Below are positions 56,001 to 64,000 of a DNA stretch of 64,000 nt, piece by piece. The position numbers and the translations under genes are program-made. The notes beneath the pieces are model-generated. The model was not told where the DNA came from and ran no database searches. It saw nothing but the letters and a program-made list of their open reading frames with translations. Numbering within the stretch: the first letter of the stretch is position 1; each line of letters opens with the position of its first letter. This DNA comes from Diphasiastrum complanatum (taxonomy: Eukaryota > Streptophyta > Lycopodiopsida > Lycopodiales > Lycopodiaceae), in contig CM055102.1 in assembly GCA_029204225.1 (NCBI GenBank), positions 32,534,085-32,598,084 of the forward strand, read 5' to 3'.

Positions 56001-56503
56001 TAAAGTTCAAAAAGACTCGCACTAAGTGTGCTAGGTAGAAAAATTGAAAAAATCCCCGTGAGTTTCTTGCTTTCAAACGCTATCGGCCTATTATCCTGTA
56101 GAAGAACTGCCCCTATCGCCGAATCACTTGCGTCAGTTTGCACGACGTAAGGTAAATCATGATTCACGATCTGTAAAACAGGAGCTGAAGCAACCATTTG
56201 CTTGAGTTTCTCAAAGCATTGGTTCAATTCATCATTCCACTCAATAAGCTTGCTAGGTTGACCTCTCTTTTTCTTTTTGTTAACTCTGCCTTTAGTCAAA
56301 TTATTTAAGGGTGCTGCCACTTTAGCATAATCCTCAATTGACTTACGAAAGAAAATTGTAAAACCGCGAAAAGATTTAACTTCTCTAACTGTCTTCGATA
56401 TCGGCCATTCAAACATTGTCTTAACCTTACACTCGTCAATCTCCAACCCACTACGGGTGATCTTATGACCGAGGTACAACAACTCAAGGCTTAAAGAACT
56501 CAC
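56001..56503 (-). pseudogene. Gypsy-3 RT end and RNase H start, running into the minisatellite
   Basis: LYLGHKITRSGLEID, KTVREVKSFRGFT and YAKVAAPLNNLTKG are the RT thumb/connection. VVQTDASDSAIGAVLLQD (first RNase H Asp) and RPIAFESKKLTG follow. The family continues with a Glu-bearing YSTYEKE motif. Here the frame passes into the 39-bp repeat instead, so the RNase H is truncated. Confidence 0.88.
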
Positions 56504-57374
56504 ATTTAGATTCCTTAGCGTAGAGTTTCTCTCGTCTGAGAATATCTAAGATAGTACTAAGATGACTCAAATGCTCCGTAAGTGTTCTACTGTAGATGAG
56601 AATATCATCTAAGAATACAACCACAAACTTCCCTAGATATGGACAAAAAAGATCGTTCATCATCTGTTGAAACGTAGCTGGTGCATTCGTCAACCCACAA
56701 GGAAGCACAAGAAATTCACAGTGACCGAATCTCATCCGAAAACTAGTCTTCAGCACGTCCTCTAGATGAATTCTAATGTGATGATATCCAGTTCTAAGAT
56801 CTATCTTTGTGAAGTATTTAGCTCCACCTAATCGATCTACCAGATCATCCATACGAGGCAAAGGATATTTATTTTTAATAGTTACTTTATTCAATCCTTT
56901 GTAGTCCACACACATCCTGAAGCCTCCATCTTTCTTCACTTTCAAAAGAACAAGAGCGTCCCAAGGCAACTTACTTGGCTGAATATGACCCATCTTTAGG
57001 TAATTTTCAATTTGCTTAGTAATCTCTACCTCTTCTTTCTGAGAGAACCTGGAAGGTTGTCTAGAGATAGGGTGACTACCTGGAATTAGCTCAATCTTAT
57101 GGTCTACCGATCTAGACAACGATATTCCATGAGGTAATTCTTTTGAAAATACATATTTAAATTCAGACAGTAACTTATTCTTCTCAATTTGCTCCTGATC
57201 TAAGTCTATTGAGTTAAGAATTTTTGACAATTCACAACTACTTAGATGCATTATAGATAAATCCAGAATTGGCTTAGCAAATAAAGAATAAACTTCATAC
57301 TGTGAATCAAAAATTTCCATTACATTTGCAAATGAACTCATTCCAGATGGATGTACAAAATTGTCTCCAAACAA
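56484..57374 (-). pseudogene. Gypsy-3 reverse transcriptase
   Basis: A 296-codon frame: [81 protein letters not shown] and [20 protein letters not shown], then [12 protein letters not shown] with both catalytic Asp residues. The polymerase part is open and its motifs are intact. Neighbouring domains lie in other frames, so the element as a whole is defective. Confidence 0.92.
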
Positions 57375-57642
57375 TGTAACTATTTCCTTACCCTTCTGAA
57401 AAGAGAGAACATGCTTCTCAAAATCTATCTCAGGATGCTTATTAAATAACCACTCGTATTCTAGAATACTGTCCGTACGCGCTAAATCTAAAACATGAAA
57501 ATCAATTAACTCTCTATAGTCCTGGGTGGATCCAAACTTGGAGCCTTGGAACTTTCACATCCCAATTCTCCAACTCCGCTCCTGAAGCTAGATATACTCG
57601 TCAATATCTATGGTTACTGGCTTCAGTTTTGAGTCCGAGTCT

Positions 57643-57840
57643 CTACACAAGACCAGAGTTAATGAAATTATGAGTAGATCCACTGTCTACTAAAATACTA
57701 ACTTCATGTCCATTCACAGTGCCTTTTAAACGAAATAAATCATTTGGCAAGAATGAAGTAGTACTGAAAGAACAATTACACTCACAATTAATTTTATTAA
57801 TTTCCAGCTTAAGATTCTCTTTACCTGGCATCTCAATCAC
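57643..57840 (-). pseudogene. Gypsy-3 aspartic protease
   Basis: FRLKGTVNGHEVSILVDSGSTHNFI shows the D-S-G active loop of a Gypsy retropepsin, preceded by an E-rich linker. Stops separate it from the RT frame (57374) and from gag. Confidence 0.85.
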
Positions 57841-57862
57841 TTGAGCTACGCCTTTCTTTCAT

Positions 57863-58250
57863 TCAGGACATAATTTCATAATATGTCCAGGCTACCTGCA
57901 ATGGAAATTGCTTTCTAGATGCCACTATCGTGGAGTCATACGCACGAACCCCATCATCAAAGGATTGAAGCATGTTACGCTTACACTCATTCTGATAATC
58001 TGTGGCCAGACCTAGGATAAACTGCCACAGTGCTAGTTTTGCATCAAATGAGGGGACTTTATTCCATAAATCCATAAAAACTTGTAGGTACGAGTCCAAA
58101 CTCCGAGTACTCATTTTGCAATTCACAAATCTTTGGTAAAAATCTGAGTCATCCACAACCACAAACGACTTCCTGAACACCTCCATAAACTCGTCCCATG
58201 TGGTAGGTTTAGGTTGCAAATCACACCACCACGACGAAGCTTTAGAATAA
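57863..58250 (-). pseudogene. Gypsy-3 gag
   Basis: TWDEFMEVFRKSFV, LDSYLQVFMDLWNKV and LALWQFILGLATDYQNEC fit the Retrotrans_gag domain. Near 57890, in another frame and across a stop, PGHIMKLCPE is half of a CCHC knuckle. Upstream sequence beyond 58250 is non-coding. Confidence 0.8.
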
Positions 58251-62252
<4,002 letters not shown>

Positions 62253-62514
62253 TGTCAAGAATTAGATATGCAACATCAAGCATTCACCATAAGCAATCAC
62301 CACAAGAAGGCGGAAGAAGAACATGCACTGTCACTCTATCACACTAGCTCATACAGAATGTGAAATGTACAAATAAACCCTGAACCCTGATAGAGAGAGA
62401 AAATCTACGAGTAGACTAATAGACTAGCCTATGGCTATTGACAGCTGGTCAAAACTGTCAACATTAATGTGCATCGGGAACGGTAACAATGAAGTTTATC
62501 ATTGATTTCTAACA
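62253..62514 (-). repeat. Candidate LTR of a minus-strand Copia (Copia-3)
   Basis: On the minus strand GAGGGAGAG (polypurine tract) abuts TGTTAGAAATC, and a TG..CA segment of about 262 bp ends TCTTGACA. It follows the RNase H stop by about 70 bp, as expected for a 3' LTR. The 5' LTR lies outside the window, so the far end is a guess. Confidence 0.55.
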
Positions 62515-62589
62515 CTCTCCCTCAATGATAAAATTACATTTCTCTATCCCTAATAGAGTATGAAACCTCTCAAATTTACATCTACCTAA

Positions 62590-63549
62590 TTACTTAGTAA
62601 AAATATCTGCCATTTGATCTTCACATTTACAAAAAACAAGATCAATGGCTCCATCAAGAATTTTCTCTCGAACAAAATGGTAGTGTATTTCGATGTGCTT
62701 GGTTCGAGCATGTAAAACTGGATTTTTGGCAAGGTGAATGCAACTTTGATTATCACAAGATATAGTAGTCGCATCCACCTGTGGTTGACCTAAGTCCACA
62801 AGCAATCTTTGTAACCATACCGCTTCTTGTGCAGCATTGCTGAGTGCTCGATATTCAACTTCCGTCGATGATAAGGCTACTGTAGGTTGCTTTTTGCTGC
62901 TCCATGAAATTGCAGCTGTACCATAACTGAATGTATGACCACTGGTAGATCTTTTGTCATCAATATTACCTGCCCAATCGGCATCTGTATAACCTACCAA
63001 CATTGGCACTTTAGACTGATCATACTTCAAACCAAAATTCAATGTCCCTCAAATGTATCTGAGAATACGTCTAGAAGGCTTCCAGTGTGCTTGACTAGGA
63101 TCTTGCATAAATTGACTAACAACACCAGCAACATAAGAAATATCAGGTCTCGTGTGTGTCAAATAAATCAAACTACCCACCAGCTGTCTATACAAATAAG
63201 CATCTACTTTCTTAGATTCATCATATGTAGTAAGCTTCATGTTGACATCCATAGGTGTACTCAAAGGCTTATAATCTTGCATATTGAACTTATAAAGCAA
63301 ATATTGTGCATATTTGCTTTGTGTAAGAAAGACCATGTCTTCCTTTTGCCATACTTCAATGCCAAGACAATAGTGCATCAATCCTAGATCACTCATGTCA
63401 AAAGCTTTGGAAAGATCTAATTTTATTTCAACAATTAAGCTCTCATTACTTTCTGTAATAATCAAATCATCCACATACAACACAATGAACACTATATCTG
63501 AATCTTGCCTTAGAATGTAAAGATTAGGATCAGCATCACTCTTTAGCAT
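62590..63549 (-). pseudogene. Copia-3 RT C-terminal half and RNase H
   Basis: From 63549 down: IVFIVLYVDDLIIT (catalytic YVDD), DMSDLGLMHYCLGIEVWQ, YRQLVGSLIYLTHTRPDISY and SRRILRYI, then one in-frame TGA at about 63051. Next come LNFGLKYD, GYTDADWAGN (RNase H Asp), SWSSKKQPTVALSSTEVEY (Glu region), ISCDNQSCI and HARTKHIEIHYHFVREK, then MADIFTK and a stop. A single nonsense codon interrupts an otherwise complete block. Confidence 0.92.
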
Positions 63550-64000
63550 TTCCCTTTGCTTGAAGTGTTCATCAATGCAAGAGTACCAACGCCCGTGGTG
63601 CTTGCTTCAATCCATAAATGGCTTTGTTGAGCTTACAAACGAGATGCTCTCTCCTTGGTCAACAAATCCTTGACGTTGTACTAAGTACACCTCTTCATCT
63701 AGCACTCCACTAAGAAAAGCAGATTTAACGTCCATTTGCTGGATCTTCCAACCATAGAAAGCAAAAAGAGCAATGATAGAACGTATAGTTACCCATCTTA
63801 GCTATGGGTGCAAAGGGTTTCTTCAAAATCAATACCTTCCTGCTGCTCAAATCCTCTCGCAACAATCGTGCTTTATACTTGTTGAGTTGCTCATCAGCTC
63901 CATAATTGATCTTGTATATCCATTTGCAAGTGATAGGCGTCTTACCATCAGGTAGCTCAACCAAGTTCATGTCCTGTGTTTCGATATAGCTTCCATTTCT
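63550..64000 (-). pseudogene. Copia-3 RT N-terminal part, continues beyond the window
   Basis: CKWIYKINYGADEQLNKYKA and FAPIAKMG (63725-63970) are the first RT blocks. KLNKAIYGLKQAPRA follows near 63620 with a 1-nt insertion and shifted frames. The coding sequence continues off the right edge. Confidence 0.85.

Overview
The window is nuclear DNA of a land plant with a large, repeat-rich genome. The grounds are: Ty1/Copia and Ty3/Gypsy retrotransposons with the tRNA-iMet primer site TGGTATCAGAGC, split genes with GT..AG introns (an ARF-type GTPase and a CASP-like membrane protein), a tRNA-derived SINE, MITE/foldback elements, and very long (GA)n/(CT)n tracts. The species cannot be fixed from the sequence. 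A transposase-like gene resembling DUF7869 makes a non-seed plant possible, but that is only a guess. There is no operon structure and no CRISPR array.

Layout. 1-1026 is featureless. 1027-9605 is a nested block: a non-coding LTR element (5' LTR 1027-1946, leader to about 2727, truncated 3' LTR 9050-9605) encloses an inverted LTR fragment, and that fragment is split by a 6.0-kb Copia element (2918-8947). In this Copia the reverse transcriptase is missing and an unrelated, largely open 1.07-kb segment sits in its place. 9606-15508 holds microsatellites, an 87-bp tandem duplication carrying an 86-bp tRNA-derived insertion with a 17-bp target duplication, and faint gene remnants. 15509-24859 is a decayed Gypsy chromovirus with LTRs and a CAACT target duplication. 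A younger 5.05-kb non-coding LTR element (17292-22343, GTTTT target duplication) is inserted in it; this is the best-preserved relative of the element at 1027. Both relatives carry, just after the primer site, five spaced GTGCT..AGCAC stem-loops.

24860-37320 contains two exons of a CASP-like gene (minus strand), AT-rich and minisatellite DNA, and a decayed DUF7869-type gene (29.6-34.3 kb) with 23-residue internal repeats and a 1-kb segmental duplication. 37987-38809 (minus) is a complete three-exon ARF/ARL GTPase gene of 181 codons, the only clearly intact host gene. A 280-bp MITE with 27-bp terminal inverted repeats lies at 41574. From 42.4 to 58.3 kb come retroelement wrecks: a Copia gag-PR-INT fused directly to a Gypsy PR-RT-RNaseH-INT, Copia remnants on both strands, a 1.8-kb inverted repeat, and a Gypsy on the minus strand whose RNase H runs into a 39-bp minisatellite. 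58.3-62.2 kb is AT-rich with a 143-bp (CT)n tract. A minus-strand Copia (LTR, RNase H, RT) runs off the right edge.

The genes do not form a pathway. The main content is layered transposon insertion. By-eye LTR divergence agrees with the nesting: about 0.9% for the inner non-coding element, 2.6% for the Copia and 6% for the chromovirus. The features most worth follow-up are the stem-loop array in the non-coding LTR family, the replaced RT segment in the Copia, and the DUF7869-type gene.
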